Shown here: piece after piece, positions 51,108-60,060 of the stretch
Layout of the letters: every line of letters starts with the position of its first letter
Position numbering within the stretch: the first letter of the stretch is position 1
Assembly: GCA_013288335.1 (NCBI GenBank)
Contig: JABDCC010000003.1
Span: forward strand, 1 to 64,000
Reading direction: 5' to 3'
Origin: Alphaproteobacteria bacterium
Lineage (GTDB): Bacteria; Pseudomonadota; Alphaproteobacteria; Rickettsiales; JABCZZ01
Length of the DNA: 64,000 nucleotides
Notes under the pieces: model-generated
The model's database searches: none
Seen by the model: the letters and a program-made list of their open reading frames with translations, nothing else
Told to the model about the DNA's origin: nothing
Program-made: the position numbers and the translations under genes

Positions 51108-51719
51108 TTATGCGCCCTGCAATATGGCCGGCAACGTTCTGAATAAAATAATCATGTCGCCTGCTATACTCCAATTTCTTGCATAATCACATTCTAAAAT
51201 AACCCTTTCATCAAAGGTAAGTTTGTTGCGCCCATTTACTTGCCAAGGCCCGGTGATTCCCGGTTTTACGCTTGTGTAATACCTAAAATCTTCGCCGTAA
51301 TAAGTTTCCTGCCCGGGTAAAATCGGGCGCGGCCCCACAAAACTCATATCTCCCTTGAGCACATTTAGTAATTGCGGCAATTCATCGACACTGGCATAGC
51401 GAATAAATTCACCAATTTTTGTAATGCGTGCATCATTTTTGAGCTTCTGAAATTTCTGCCATTCTTCACTTTTTTGAGCATGCTCGGCTAATATACCTTC
51501 CGCGCCCACGCACATGGAGCGGAATTTATAACACGGGAAAATCCTGCCACTCTTACCAATTCGGGGTTGCTTAAAAATAGCATGACCGCCATCGCGGCGT
51601 ATAATTAGGGAAATAACTATGAAAATGGGCAGAAAAATAATAAGCGCAAAACCCGCGCCGGTAACATCAATTATTCTTTTAATTACAAGCGCTAATGACT
51701 TATTTTTTGCCTTTGTCAT
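51108..51719 (-). CDS. Undecaprenyl-phosphate sugar phosphotransferase (WcaJ/ExoY-type, short form)
   Basis: The 203-residue protein has one N-terminal membrane helix (GAGFALIIFLPIFIVISLII) and the bacterial sugar transferase core: IFKQPRIGKSGRIFPCYKFR-SM, TKIGEFIRYASVDELPQLLN, VLKGDMSFVGPRPILPGQE and VKPGITGPWQVNGRNKLTFD. It transfers a sugar-1-phosphate from a UDP-sugar to undecaprenyl phosphate, the first step of exopolysaccharide or O-antigen synthesis. It lacks the long N-terminal region of full WcaJ. It is in an operon with PAP2 and functionally linked to galU-ugd elsewhere in the window. Confidence 0.9.
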   Translation of the reverse strand: MTKAKNKSLALVIKRIIDVTGAGFALIIFLPIFIVISLIIRRDGGHAIFKQPRIGKSGRIFPCYKFRSMCVGAEGILAEHAQKSEEWQKFQKLKNDARITKIGEFIRYASVDELPQLLNVLKGDMSFVGPRPILPGQETYYGEDFRYYTSVKPGITGPWQVNGRNKLTFDERVILECDYARNWSIAGDMIILFRTLPAILQGA

Positions 51720-51799
51720 ATATAAAACACTTGCTTGAGTGACCGTAAAAACAATGTTAGATACGTTGTTCTACAATAAGATTTGCAGGAAAAATACAA

Positions 51800-52390
51800 A
51801 TGAAATCAAAACCGGTGAAAATAAAAAAACCGACGGTATCGGAAGCCGAAGAGGCCGTACGCACATTAATCCGTTGGGCGGGTGATGACCCGAAGCGCGA
51901 AGGTTTGCTCGATACACCCAAGCGCGTAGTGAAATCCTACCGCGAATTTTTTGCCGGTTATGACGTCAACGCCCATGACATTCTGAGCCGTACTTTCAAA
52001 GAAGTCGAAGGCTATGATGAAATGGTAGTGTTGCAAGATATTGAGTTTGAATCGCACTGCGAACACCATATGGTGCCGTTTACTGGCAAGGCGCACATTG
52101 CTTATCTGCCTAATAATAAAGTCATCGGTATCAGCAAACTCGCAAGATTGGTGGATGCTTATTCCAAACGTCTGCAGATTCAGGAAAAGATGACGGCACA
52201 AATCGCCAATGCGTTAAACGATACGTTACAGCCCAAAGGTGTTGCCGTGGTGATTGAGGCGGTGCATCAGTGCATGACTTCACGCGGTGTGCATAAGCGT
52301 GGTTCGGTCATGCAGACCAGCCATATGCTAGGCCAGTTCCGCAGAGATGCCCGAACCCGCCAGGAATTCTTTAGTTTGCTGCATCGTTAG
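51800..52390 (+). CDS. folE: GTP cyclohydrolase I
   Basis: The 196-residue enzyme has the N-terminal helices ([20 protein letters not shown]), the zinc-binding Cys/His in [20 protein letters not shown], then [34 protein letters not shown], and the C-terminal Cys in [20 protein letters not shown]. It makes dihydroneopterin triphosphate from GTP for folate. It is a single gene, with its stop overlapping the convergent purB stop by 4 bp. Confidence 0.95.
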   Translation: MKSKPVKIKKPTVSEAEEAVRTLIRWAGDDPKREGLLDTPKRVVKSYREFFAGYDVNAHDILSRTFKEVEGYDEMVVLQDIEFESHCEHHMVPFTGKAHIAYLPNNKVIGISKLARLVDAYSKRLQIQEKMTAQIANALNDTLQPKGVAVVIEAVHQCMTSRGVHKRGSVMQTSHMLGQFRRDARTRQEFFSLLHR

Positions 52391-53682
52391 GCTTTAAAGA
52401 CTCTTTTAAAAATCGTATTCACATGTTTAGTGTGATAATCGAGATTAAAGAGCTTTTTAATTTCTGTGGATTTTAAAGCCTTGGTCACTTGCTTATCAGC
52501 GAGCAACTCAGTCAGGAAATCCTTGCCATGTTCCCAGACCTTCATGGCATTGCGCTGCACGAGCACGTAAGAATCCTCACGTGAAACGCCAGCCTGAGTG
52601 AGTGCAAGCAACACTCGTTGCGAGAAAACCAATCCGCCAAGTTTGTTCATGTTCCTCAGCATATTTTCCGGATATACGATAAGTTTATCCATCATGCCGG
52701 TGAGCCGCACCAATGCAAAATCAAGCGTTACGGTGGCATCGGGGGCAATCATACGCTCTACCGACGAATGCGAAATATCGCGTTCATGCCAGAGCGCCAC
52801 GTTTTCCAGTGCGGGTATGGCATAAGAGCGCACCATGCGTGCCAGACCACAAAGATTTTCCGAAAGCACCGGGTTGCGTTTATGGGGCATTGCCGAGCTA
52901 CCCTTTTGCCCGGGTGAAAAATATTCTTCTGCTTCGAGCACTTCCGTACGCTGGCTATGGCGGATCTCCGTTGCGATGTTTTCAATGCAGCCAGCAATCA
53001 CTGCTAAAGTTGCAAAATACATCGCATGGCGATCACGCGGAATTACCTGGCTTGAAACCGGCTCAACCTTCAGTCCAAGTTTTCCGGCTACATATTTTTC
53101 AACAACAGGAGCAATGTTTGCATAGGTACCGACCGCACCGGAAATGGCACAGGTCGCTATTTCTTCTCTTGCCGCCAGTAACCGTTTCTTGCAGCGTTCA
53201 AATTCTGCGTAATAGCGCGCTAATTTAATGCCGAAGGTGGTTGGCTCTGCGTGGATGCCGTGACTGCGACCTACGCACACCATGTTTTTGGTTTCCATTG
53301 CCCGGCGCTTTAATACTGCAAGAAGTTTGTCCAAATCAGCAAGCAACAAGTCGCTCGCTTCTTTTAACTGAACAGCAAGGCAGGTATCCAAAACGTCAGA
53401 ACTGGTCATCCCCTGATGCATAAAGCGTGAATCTTCGCCTACATACTCGGCCACATTGGTCAAAAACGCGATGACGTCATGCTTAGTCACGCGCTCGATT
53501 TCATCAATGCGCGCAACATCAAATTTGCCTTTTTTCCATATATTTTTGGCAGCGGACTTTGGGATTACGCCTTCTATAGCAAGCGCATCGCAAGCGTGGG
53601 CTTCAATTTCAAACCATATGCGGTAGCGGTTCTGAGCCTCCCATATGGCAACCATTTCAGGACGGGAATAACGTGGAATCAT
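52387..53682 (-). CDS. purB: Adenylosuccinate lyase
   Basis: The start is placed at 53682 ([20 protein letters not shown]), the normal PurB start; the frame extends 18 residues upstream without support. The 431-residue protein has the active-site regions [60 protein letters not shown] and the signature [20 protein letters not shown]. It catalyses two fumarate-releasing steps in purine synthesis. It is a single-gene minus-strand unit between folE and sodB. Confidence 0.95.
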   Translation of the reverse strand: MIPRYSRPEMVAIWEAQNRYRIWFEIEAHACDALAIEGVIPKSAAKNIWKKGKFDVARIDEIERVTKHDVIAFLTNVAEYVGEDSRFMHQGMTSSDVLDTCLAVQLKEASDLLLADLDKLLAVLKRRAMETKNMVCVGRSHGIHAEPTTFGIKLARYYAEFERCKKRLLAAREEIATCAISGAVGTYANIAPVVEKYVAGKLGLKVEPVSSQVIPRDRHAMYFATLAVIAGCIENIATEIRHSQRTEVLEAEEYFSPGQKGSSAMPHKRNPVLSENLCGLARMVRSYAIPALENVALWHERDISHSSVERMIAPDATVTLDFALVRLTGMMDKLIVYPENMLRNMNKLGGLVFSQRVLLALTQAGVSREDSYVLVQRNAMKVWEHGKDFLTELLADKQVTKALKSTEIKKLFNLDYHTKHVNTIFKRVFKA

Positions 53683-53777
53683 AATAACTAATCCATTAAA
53701 AATGCTAATAATACTTATCTTTAACCATACTGGCAAATTTATGCAATCATCATTGAATATTTATATAAGGGTGGTAT

Positions 53778-53805
53778 TAAGTTACCAACTTAAGAAGGTA
53801 ACTTA
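53778..53805 (+). promoter_or_regulatory. Hairpin over the sodB translation start
   Basis: TAAGTTACC (53778-53786) and GGTAACTTA (53797-53805) are perfect 9-nt complements with a 10-nt loop. The right arm and loop contain the ribosome site (AAGAAGG) and the first base of the ATG. It could hide the start of the exported form or be a protein-binding dyad. Confidence 0.45.
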
Positions 53806-54536
53806 TGCAACTCACGCGGCGCAGTTTCTGTAAATCTACGATTGCTGTGGCCGCTTTAACCTTAATGGGGGCACGTATGGCTGTAACTAATAGAGCGTAT
53901 GCCGAAACAAACACTACTTCAATCGTTAACAAGGAGAATAACATGACTTTTACCCTTCCGGAATTGCCTTATGCAGGTGATGCCTTAGAGCCTTATATCA
54001 GCGCGAATACCTTGAGTTTTCACCATGGCAAGCACCATCAGGCTTATGTTACCAACCTTAACAACCTGATAAAAGATTCCGATCTGGCAAAGCTTTCTCT
54101 GGAAGAAATCATCAAGAAAACCGCTGGTGACAGTGCAAAAGCTGGCATTTTTAATAATGCTGCACAGGTGTGGAACCACACATTTTACTGGAACTCCATG
54201 AAACCAAGTGGCGGCGGCGCACCGAAAGGTAAGATTGCCGATAAAATTACCAAGGATTTTGGCAGTTTTGATGCTTTCAAAGAAGCGTTTAAAACCGCAG
54301 GCGCAACTCAGTTTGGCAGTGGTTGGGCATGGCTGGTGCTGGAAAACGGCACGTTAAAAGTCACCAAAACCCCGAATGCTGATTTGCCGATGGTGCATAA
54401 CCAGACAGCAATTCTTACGATGGATGTATGGGAACATGCTTATTACCTTGATTACCAAAACCGCCGCCCGGATTATATCACTACTTTTCTGGATAAATTA
54501 GTGAACTGGGATTTCGCAAACGCGAATTTGGGGTAG
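53805..54536 (+). CDS. sodB: Fe/Mn superoxide dismutase, probably Tat-exported, with internal start
   Basis: Residues 1-36 read MQLTRRSFCKSTIAVAALTL then MGARMAVTNRAYAE, a twin-arginine signal (T-R-R-S-F-C-K) with cleavage after AYA. The enzyme starts around residue 47 (MTFTLPELPYAGDALEPYIS) and has the metal ligands in SFHHGKHHQAYVTNL, QVWNHTFYWNSM and TMDVWEHAYYLDYQNRRPDY. The ATG at 53943 (residue 47) is preceded by AAGGAG at a 6-nt spacing, so a cytoplasmic form could also be made. It converts superoxide to H2O2. Whether Fe or Mn is used cannot be told. Confidence 0.9.
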   Translation: MQLTRRSFCKSTIAVAALTLMGARMAVTNRAYAETNTTSIVNKENNMTFTLPELPYAGDALEPYISANTLSFHHGKHHQAYVTNLNNLIKDSDLAKLSLEEIIKKTAGDSAKAGIFNNAAQVWNHTFYWNSMKPSGGGAPKGKIADKITKDFGSFDAFKEAFKTAGATQFGSGWAWLVLENGTLKVTKTPNADLPMVHNQTAILTMDVWEHAYYLDYQNRRPDYITTFLDKLVNWDFANANLG

Positions 54537-54542
54537 TTTATA

Positions 54543-54615
54543 ATGTGTCACCCCGCACTTGTTGCGGGGTCTGGACTTATTTTTGACTGGATACCGCAAC
54601 GAGTGCGGTATGACA
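54543..54615. repeat. Palindromic intergenic repeat (two GC-rich hairpins)
   Basis: GTCACCCCGCACTTGTTGCGG is followed by GGTC and a second unit, TGGATACCGCAACGAGTGCGG. Each unit forms a hairpin (CCCCGCA...TGCGGGG; ATACCGCA...TGCGGTAT). This is the form of dispersed palindromic elements common between alphaproteobacterial genes. It may also act as the sodB terminator. Confidence 0.6.
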
Positions 54616-54623
54616 ACGGGTGT

Positions 54624-55292
54624 TCATTTACCACGTTTTTGGTTATTTTTGATTTCTTTTTCTTCGGCAGCAATATTCGTAAAACTTTTTCTTATTGGCA
54701 GTTTTAACTTGCCCAATACCTCATCAAAATCGGTGGCTATTTCATTATATTTAGATAGCAGGCTTTCGTTGGCAGAATTGTGTGTATCGAGTGCATTTAT
54801 GTAATCTTTAAAATGCTTGATTTTTTTAAATAAACCACTTTTTAAAACATTCTCAATTTTAAAATTATTACCGAAACTATTATCATCATAATCTTGTTTT
54901 GTTTTAAATGGCACAATAGCAGCTTCACCATTTACAATAATGGGTGAAACACTCTTTATATTATCTTCTGTTTTGAGAGAGCGGACTACAGATTCAATTT
55001 TATCTTGCTCATTCGTATTTCCGAGTTTTTGATACAGTTTTTCAAAATCTTTCTTTAGTTGCGCCTCATCACATATAATCTTAATCACCAGAAGCGAAAA
55101 ATATAAATCGTCACTGACTGTCGATAAATTTTTCGGATTACCCAGAACAACGCCTTCAAAATAAAACCCCTCTTTGCTAAGGGAAATTCCTTCTGCAAAT
55201 TTCATCACTCTTTCTAGAGCGGGATTTTCAAAGAAATTCCTTGCTTCTTCGAGTGTAAAAAATGGCGATGGTTTTTTGGTGGATTTTGTCAC
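54624..55292 (-). CDS. Orphan soluble protein (222 aa)
   Basis: No family is recognised. The protein starts MTKSTKKPSPFFTLEEARNF, is highly charged and mostly helical, and contains a small beta-rich segment (NIKSVSPIIVNGEAAIVPFK). The C-terminus is Lys/Glu/Asn-rich. There is no signal or membrane segment. It starts away from the divergent gene at 55544, with about 250 bp between them that include a Pho-box-like site on the other strand. A cytoplasmic protein of unknown function. Confidence 0.55.
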   Translation of the reverse strand: MTKSTKKPSPFFTLEEARNFFENPALERVMKFAEGISLSKEGFYFEGVVLGNPKNLSTVSDDLYFSLLVIKIICDEAQLKKDFEKLYQKLGNTNEQDKIESVVRSLKTEDNIKSVSPIIVNGEAAIVPFKTKQDYDDNSFGNNFKIENVLKSGLFKKIKHFKDYINALDTHNSANESLLSKYNEIATDFDEVLGKLKLPIRKSFTNIAAEEKEIKNNQKRGK

Positions 55293-55456
55293 AATAGCCT
55301 CAGAAATAAACTGATTTTGAAAGACCAGTTTAGCCCAAAGTCATTAAGAAATTCTTAATAACATCCAACAAATCGCGTATCTGGGTTAGTCAGCGTCGCT
55401 TAATAAAATTGGGATTATTATAGCCTAAAGAGGCTAATAATATTTAATTCATCGCC

Positions 55457-55490
55457 TCGTCATAAAACTGTAACATTTCTATGCTATTAT
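55457..55490 (+). promoter_or_regulatory. Pho-box-like promoter upstream of the 55544 gene
   Basis: TCGTCAT (55457-55463), AAAA, and CTGTAAC (55468-55474) form a 7-4-7 repeat close to the CTGTCAT consensus. Exactly 10 nt later comes TATTAT (55485-55490), a good -10 box. The layout is that of PhoB-activated promoters, where the box replaces the -35 element. Confidence 0.55.
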
Positions 55491-55543
55491 GTTGCTGAAT
55501 AAATTTGGCAATTTTGCCGTAATGCTTAATAACAACGGAATGC

Positions 55544-56089
55544 ATGCTTATGCAGCAAAGCGATATTATACGTGATTTTATTAGGTATTTAGTCAACAGC
55601 ACCGACAATCATTTATTTCGTTTTAACGAAAGCCTGTATAGCGATTATATAATGCGAACCGATGATTATTTGCAAAAAACATTACGCTCCTCGTTTGGGC
55701 TAAAACCGAATTTCAGCAACTATCTTACTGATGAACAAAAAACACTCATCGACAAAAAACAATTGCTCGAGATTACTTTTCATGTGGATAGGTTAGATGC
55801 AGGTGTTATAAAAACCCATTTAAAAGAACTTGGCCTTACGGGAATTACTTACAGTATAGCATCCGTAGAAAATATTCGGGTTTTTAATAAAGATCACTCA
55901 GATTATACCGATAAAGTTCGGTTAAAAATGCTCATCGATACTCGCCAGGAAAATTTTGAGAAAAATATCGAAAATCTAAAGGAAAGAGCCAAAGCGGCTA
56001 AAGAACTAAATCCTAAACGCGGCAGACATCTTAGGACCAGCAGCATTAAGCCGGATGATATCCGCAAAGATGATATTTACATCTCTTAA
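55544..56089 (+). CDS. Orphan protein (181 aa), putative Pho-controlled
   Basis: No family is recognised. It starts MLMQQSDIIRDFIRYLVNST after a GGA ribosome site. The N-terminal half is helical, and the centre has an alpha/beta pattern (LIDKKQLLEITFHVDRLDAG; HLKELGLTGITYSIASVENI), followed by a basic, disordered C-terminus (AKAAKELNPKRGRHLRTSSI). No signal or membrane segments. The upstream 7-4-7 repeat with a -10 box suggests PhoB-type control. Its stop overlaps that of convergent secD by 4 bp. Confidence 0.55.
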   Translation: MLMQQSDIIRDFIRYLVNSTDNHLFRFNESLYSDYIMRTDDYLQKTLRSSFGLKPNFSNYLTDEQKTLIDKKQLLEITFHVDRLDAGVIKTHLKELGLTGITYSIASVENIRVFNKDHSDYTDKVRLKMLIDTRQENFEKNIENLKERAKAAKELNPKRGRHLRTSSIKPDDIRKDDIYIS

Positions 56090-57672
56090 ATTGGAATTGT
56101 CTTAGGCCGTGTACGGCGCAGCCAGGTGGCGACCATCAGGCGGGTGAGGATTATCGCTGTAAACATCGAGGCGAGGATACCAATCGCAAGGGTAACCGCG
56201 AAGCCTTTCACGGTTCCGGTACCAAAGTAAAACAGCAAAATAGCAGCAATTAGCGTAGTAACGTTGGCATCAAGAATAGTGCCACGAGCAATACGGAAAC
56301 CATGTTCAATCGCGGAGAAAGGTGATTTGCCATTGCGGATTTCTTCGCGTATGCGTTCATAAATCAACACGTTTGCATCCACCGCCATGCCAAGCGTCAA
56401 CACCATACCGGCAATACCCGGAAGTGTGAGCGTTGCCTGAAAGAGCGAAAGCGCACCCATGATGAAGATAAGATTCACCAAAAGCGCAACATTGGCAAAA
56501 ATGCCGAATAAGCCATAATTGATAAGCATGAAACCCATTACCAGCACTACGCCAAGCAGTGATGCTTGTTTGCCGGCGCTGATGGAATCCGCACCTAAGC
56601 TCGGACCAACGCTGCGTTCTTCAATTACTTTAAGCGGTACAGGCAAAGCACCGGATCGCAATAACACTGCTAATTCATTGGCAGATTCTGTGGTATAACT
56701 TCCGGTGATAATGCCATTGCCACCAAGAATCGCGCTACGGATTACCGGCGCGGTTATTACTTTATCATCAAGCACCACAGCAAAACGTTTGCCCACATTA
56801 TCGCGGGTGATTTCAGCAAATTTCTGCGCACCAGTCGTATTAAAACGGAAACTCACTGCGGGCTCATTCGTCTGATTATCAAAGGTCGCTGCTGCATCCA
56901 CTAACATATCGCCACTGAGCATCACACGGGTTTTGATAGCAACCGGAATATGGATATCTTTGCCGTTTGAATCTTTTTCATCCTCAAATAACACACGCGT
57001 CCCCACTGGCACTTTGCCATGCATTACTTCTGTCATATCGGCAGTTTCATCCACTAAATGAAAAGTCATTTTTGCAGTTTTTCCGAGCAATGATTTTAAA
57101 TGCTCGGGGTCTTGCAAGCCTGGTACTTGCAGCACAATACGGTTATCGCCCTGGCGCTGAATAATCGGTTCGCGCGTTCCACTTTCATTAACGCGGCGGT
57201 TTACAATCTGCATGGATTGCTCAAGCAACTGCAATTTTTTTGCTTTCAATGAATTTGCTGAAAAACCCACTTCATATCTTCCATTACCTTTATCGGTAAT
57301 ATCGAGATCAGAATTAACACCTTTTACTACGTCTTTAATATCCACATTATTAGACTGTTTCAAAAGTGTGAAGCTCACTACGTTATCGTTTAACGCAAGC
57401 CCCTGATACATTACTTTCTTTGCAATCAGCTCAGTGCGCAGCCCATCTACTAGACTGGTGAGCTGTTCATGCATGTAATGATCAATCTGCAATTCGAGCA
57501 GCAAATAAGAGCCGCCCTGCAAATCCAAACCTAGATTTACAGTGCGCGACGGCAAGAAAGCTGGGAATTTCTCACGGGTATTTTCAGAAAAAAGATTAGG
57601 AAGAGCAAGCAACGTAAAAAACAGGCAGACGCCAAGTATGGTAAATAGTTTCCAGCGTGGAAAATCAAGCAC
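56086..57672 (-). CDS. secD: Protein translocase subunit SecD
   Basis: The 528-residue protein has an N-terminal membrane helix, the large periplasmic P1 domain (LGLDLQGGSYLLLELQIDHY; IVNRRVNESGTREPIIQRQG; RIVLQVPGLQDPEHLKSLLG) and six C-terminal helices with VLTLGMAVDANVLIYERIRE and ARGTILDANVTTLIAAILLF. With SecF it uses the proton gradient to finish preprotein export. It is downstream of yajC (12 bp), the usual order. secF, which normally follows, is absent here; the convergent gene at 55544 occupies that place. Confidence 0.95.
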   Translation of the reverse strand: MLDFPRWKLFTILGVCLFFTLLALPNLFSENTREKFPAFLPSRTVNLGLDLQGGSYLLLELQIDHYMHEQLTSLVDGLRTELIAKKVMYQGLALNDNVVSFTLLKQSNNVDIKDVVKGVNSDLDITDKGNGRYEVGFSANSLKAKKLQLLEQSMQIVNRRVNESGTREPIIQRQGDNRIVLQVPGLQDPEHLKSLLGKTAKMTFHLVDETADMTEVMHGKVPVGTRVLFEDEKDSNGKDIHIPVAIKTRVMLSGDMLVDAAATFDNQTNEPAVSFRFNTTGAQKFAEITRDNVGKRFAVVLDDKVITAPVIRSAILGGNGIITGSYTTESANELAVLLRSGALPVPLKVIEERSVGPSLGADSISAGKQASLLGVVLVMGFMLINYGLFGIFANVALLVNLIFIMGALSLFQATLTLPGIAGMVLTLGMAVDANVLIYERIREEIRNGKSPFSAIEHGFRIARGTILDANVTTLIAAILLFYFGTGTVKGFAVTLAIGILASMFTAIILTRLMVATWLRRTRPKTIPI

Positions 57673-57683
57673 AGAGCTATTCC

Positions 57684-58049
57684 TTATTTTGGTTTATCGG
57701 CCTTGTTATCGTTAGCTATCGGAGTTTTGTTCAAAACAACAGAGATGGTGTCTTGCATAACGCGTATTTTTACTTCCGGCGCAATTTCTACTACCAGAAT
57801 ATTATCATCTTCAATTTTCTGAATAACACCCAGTACACCACCAGCAGTCACCACCTTGTCGCCACGTTTTAGTGACTTTATCATGGCTTCATGGTCTTTT
57901 ATCTTCTTCTGGTTCGGCCTTATAAGAAGGATATAAAATACCAATGCAATCATGAGCATCGGGAGCGCGCCGCCCATAAGCGGAGAAGGTGAATCTGCCA
58001 AAGTGGGTGATGACGCTGGCTCAACAGCCAATGCATTGGAAATAAACAT
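57684..58049 (-). CDS. yajC: Preprotein translocase subunit YajC
   Basis: The 121-residue protein has a single membrane segment (ALPMLMIALVFYILLIRPNQ), the R-P-x-x-K-K motif (RPNQKKIKDHEAMIKSLKRG), then GDKVVTAGGVLGVIQKIEDD and VVEIAPEVKIRVMQDTISVV. The 40-residue N-terminus before the helix is unusually long and hydrophobic (MFISNALAVEPASSPTLADS). It associates with SecDF and starts the yajC-secD operon. Confidence 0.93.
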   Translation of the reverse strand: MFISNALAVEPASSPTLADSPSPLMGGALPMLMIALVFYILLIRPNQKKIKDHEAMIKSLKRGDKVVTAGGVLGVIQKIEDDNILVVEIAPEVKIRVMQDTISVVLNKTPIANDNKADKPK

Positions 58050-58086
58050 TAATTTTCTCTAAAAAGATGATTAAACCGAAAAGCCG

Positions 58087-58254
58087 TTATTTCAGCTTGG
58101 TTTCCTTAAATACGACATGCTTGCGCACAACGGGATCATATTTAGTAAAAGAAAGCTTTTCAGTCTGCTTTTTCGGATTTTTCTTTTTAACATAGAAAAA
58201 GCCAGTGTCAGCACTGCTTTCAAGCTTTATGAGAACGATATTTTTCTTAGCCAT
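58087..58254 (-). CDS. rpmG: 50S ribosomal protein L33
   Basis: The short minus-strand frame reads [40 protein letters not shown] and [15 protein letters not shown], 55 residues, the standard L33 length and pattern. It lacks the Cys pairs of the zinc-binding form, so it is the C-minus type. It is part of the large ribosomal subunit near the E site. It lies about 38 bp upstream of yajC. Confidence 0.95.
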   Translation of the reverse strand: MAKKNIVLIKLESSADTGFFYVKKKNPKKQTEKLSFTKYDPVVRKHVVFKETKLK

Positions 58255-58390
58255 GACAATAATTCCACAATTGATTTGAGTCGGGGTATTTGAGTGGTGG
58301 AAAACTAATCATTTTCCGTGGCTTGTCAAGCATAAAAGCGCATATTCATCTGCATATCCATTAAGGGCAAAACACATGAAAATTGTGTAT

Positions 58391-58435
58391 TTGTAACAAT
58401 ATGTTCACATTTTAACCAATGAACTTAGCTATGCT
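58391..58435 (+). promoter_or_regulatory. Pho-box-like promoter candidate upstream of the 58478 gene
   Basis: TTGTAAC (58391), TGTTCAC (58402) and TAACCAA (58413) lie at 11-bp steps, and 10 nt after the third comes TATGCT as a -10 candidate. The consensus match is partial, but the geometry repeats that at 50008 and 55457. Confidence 0.35.
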
Positions 58436-58477
58436 ATGTGTTAATATTAGCCTCACGATTTAACGACGGAAAGCGTT

Positions 58478-59092
58478 ATGGCTGATAATTCAGAAGATGG
58501 GCTTTATCAAAGATTAGTCGAGAAGGTCAACGCGTGGGGTGCGCCGCACTTGCATAGGACCACTGATAAATTCATCGAAAGATCAATACGTAAACATGCG
58601 CAAGATAACCCAAAACTTCAGGAACTTATTAAATTTGAGGTGCAGCGCCGTGCGTACGGCCCTGGCCAAACGCAGGATTTTGCAGAACCCGCCATCTGGA
58701 TGGTGGTAAAAACGTTTGCCGCACTTGCGATTGCCGGCGTTGCTGAACTTTTTAAGAGCCGCACCGTTAAAGCTATAGGACTCTCCACAGCATTGGTCAT
58801 CATCGCCAATAACGTGGTAGAGGCATTCCGCTTTACACCGCGCTTTGTTGCAGGTCTTCAGGGCAGTGAAAAAATGGCATTAGAGAGATGGAAAGCAATT
58901 CAGACGACAGGTGTTGACCCGTTCAGTGCTTCGCAGAAAACCGCAACTGTACAACCACAACAAGCACAAACACCTCAGGAACCTCCAGCTAAGCAATTTA
59001 CAGATACTATCTCGCCTAAACCCGAAATTACCTCCACCTCGCTTATGGATGCCGCACTTAATAAAGGCGATAAGACCATATCCATGAACTAA
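58478..59092 (+). CDS. Orphan membrane-associated protein (204 aa)
   Basis: No family is recognised. The N-terminus is soluble and charged (MADNSEDGLYQRLVEKVNAW; TTDKFIERSIRKHAQDNPKL). A central region has hydrophobic helices (AIWMVVKTFAALAIAGVAEL, TVKAIGLSTALVIIANNVVE; about 69-115). The C-terminal 60 residues are a Gln/Pro/Thr-rich disordered tail. The layout of central hydrophobic helices and a PQ-rich tail resembles the cargo protein at 19174 in form, not in sequence. It is 86 bp upstream of galU and may be in the same transcript. Confidence 0.6.
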   Translation: MADNSEDGLYQRLVEKVNAWGAPHLHRTTDKFIERSIRKHAQDNPKLQELIKFEVQRRAYGPGQTQDFAEPAIWMVVKTFAALAIAGVAELFKSRTVKAIGLSTALVIIANNVVEAFRFTPRFVAGLQGSEKMALERWKAIQTTGVDPFSASQKTATVQPQQAQTPQEPPAKQFTDTISPKPEITSTSLMDAALNKGDKTISMN

Positions 59093-59178
59093 GCCTTTTT
59101 CGCTAAAAATCTTTGACATTTACATCTTTGCAGCAATAGTAGGGGCGAAAATTAACCGCCTGCCCAATTGTAATACTC

Positions 59179-60057
59179 ATGAAGAAAAAAGTTCGCAAAG
59201 TTGTATTTCCCGTTGGAGGCTTGGGCACACGTTTCCTGCCTGCCACCAAATCCATGCCCAAGGAAATGCTGCCGGTAGTGGATCGCCCCATTATTCATTA
59301 TGCTTTTGATGAAGCGCGTGCTGCAGGTATTGAACAGTTCATCTTTGTCACCGGACGTAACAAAAGCGCAATTGAAGATCACTTTGATCATTCTTATGAG
59401 CTTCAGCACACGCTTTCCTCACGTGACAAACATAATGAGTTGGCGCTTACCCGCGACTGGCTGCCGCCTGCCGGAAGTATCTCCTACACACGCCAGCAAG
59501 ACCCGTTGGGGTTGGGCCATGCAGTATGGTGCGCGCGTAATCTGATAGGCGATGAGCCTTTTGCCGTTATTCTTGCCGACGATATGGTGCTTTCGGAAAA
59601 ACCCTGTCTCGGCCAGATGATAGAACAATACAATAAAACCGGTGGAAACATGGCAGCGGTGATGGATGTTCCGCGCGAAAAAACCAAGAGTTATGGTATT
59701 CTTGATATTGAGAATTCTGAAGGCAAACTTGTAACCGCAAGAGGACTAGTAGAAAAACCCGATCCTAAAAACGCTCCCTCTACCCTTTCCATTATTGGTC
59801 GTTATATTCTTGAACCCGGTATATTTGATGTGTTGGAAACCCAGAAAAAAGGTAGCGGCGGCGAAATTCAGCTCACTGATGCTATGAATACCATGATTGG
59901 AAAAACGCCGTTTTATGGCTACCGTTTTGACGGCAAGCGTTATGACTGTGGTAACCGCGTAGGCTATGTTGAGGCAAATATCGCTTTCGCGTTAGATCGT
60001 GCTGATATGAAAGATCGTGTGATGGAAATTATGAAACAGTTTGTGAGTAAGGAATAG
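59179..60057 (+). CDS. galU: UTP-glucose-1-phosphate uridylyltransferase
   Basis: The 292-residue enzyme has the nucleotide-binding start VVFPVGGLGTRFLPATKSMP-KEMLPVVDRP, then FVTGRNKSAIEDHFDHSYEL, GLGHAVWCARNLIGDEPFAV, ILADDMVLSE and LVEKPDPKNAPSTLSIIGRY. It makes UDP-glucose from UTP and glucose-1-phosphate. It is followed by ugd after 3 bp, so UDP-glucose is converted directly to UDP-glucuronate, a precursor of capsule or exopolysaccharide. Confidence 0.95.
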   Translation: MKKKVRKVVFPVGGLGTRFLPATKSMPKEMLPVVDRPIIHYAFDEARAAGIEQFIFVTGRNKSAIEDHFDHSYELQHTLSSRDKHNELALTRDWLPPAGSISYTRQQDPLGLGHAVWCARNLIGDEPFAVILADDMVLSEKPCLGQMIEQYNKTGGNMAAVMDVPREKTKSYGILDIENSEGKLVTARGLVEKPDPKNAPSTLSIIGRYILEPGIFDVLETQKKGSGGEIQLTDAMNTMIGKTPFYGYRFDGKRYDCGNRVGYVEANIAFALDRADMKDRVMEIMKQFVSKE

Positions 60058-60060
60058 TAA

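Noticed and set aside
52713..53228. 171-codon plus-strand frame opposite purB
   Set aside because: purB is well conserved on the other strand; the frame lacks a ribosome site and any recognisable motif.
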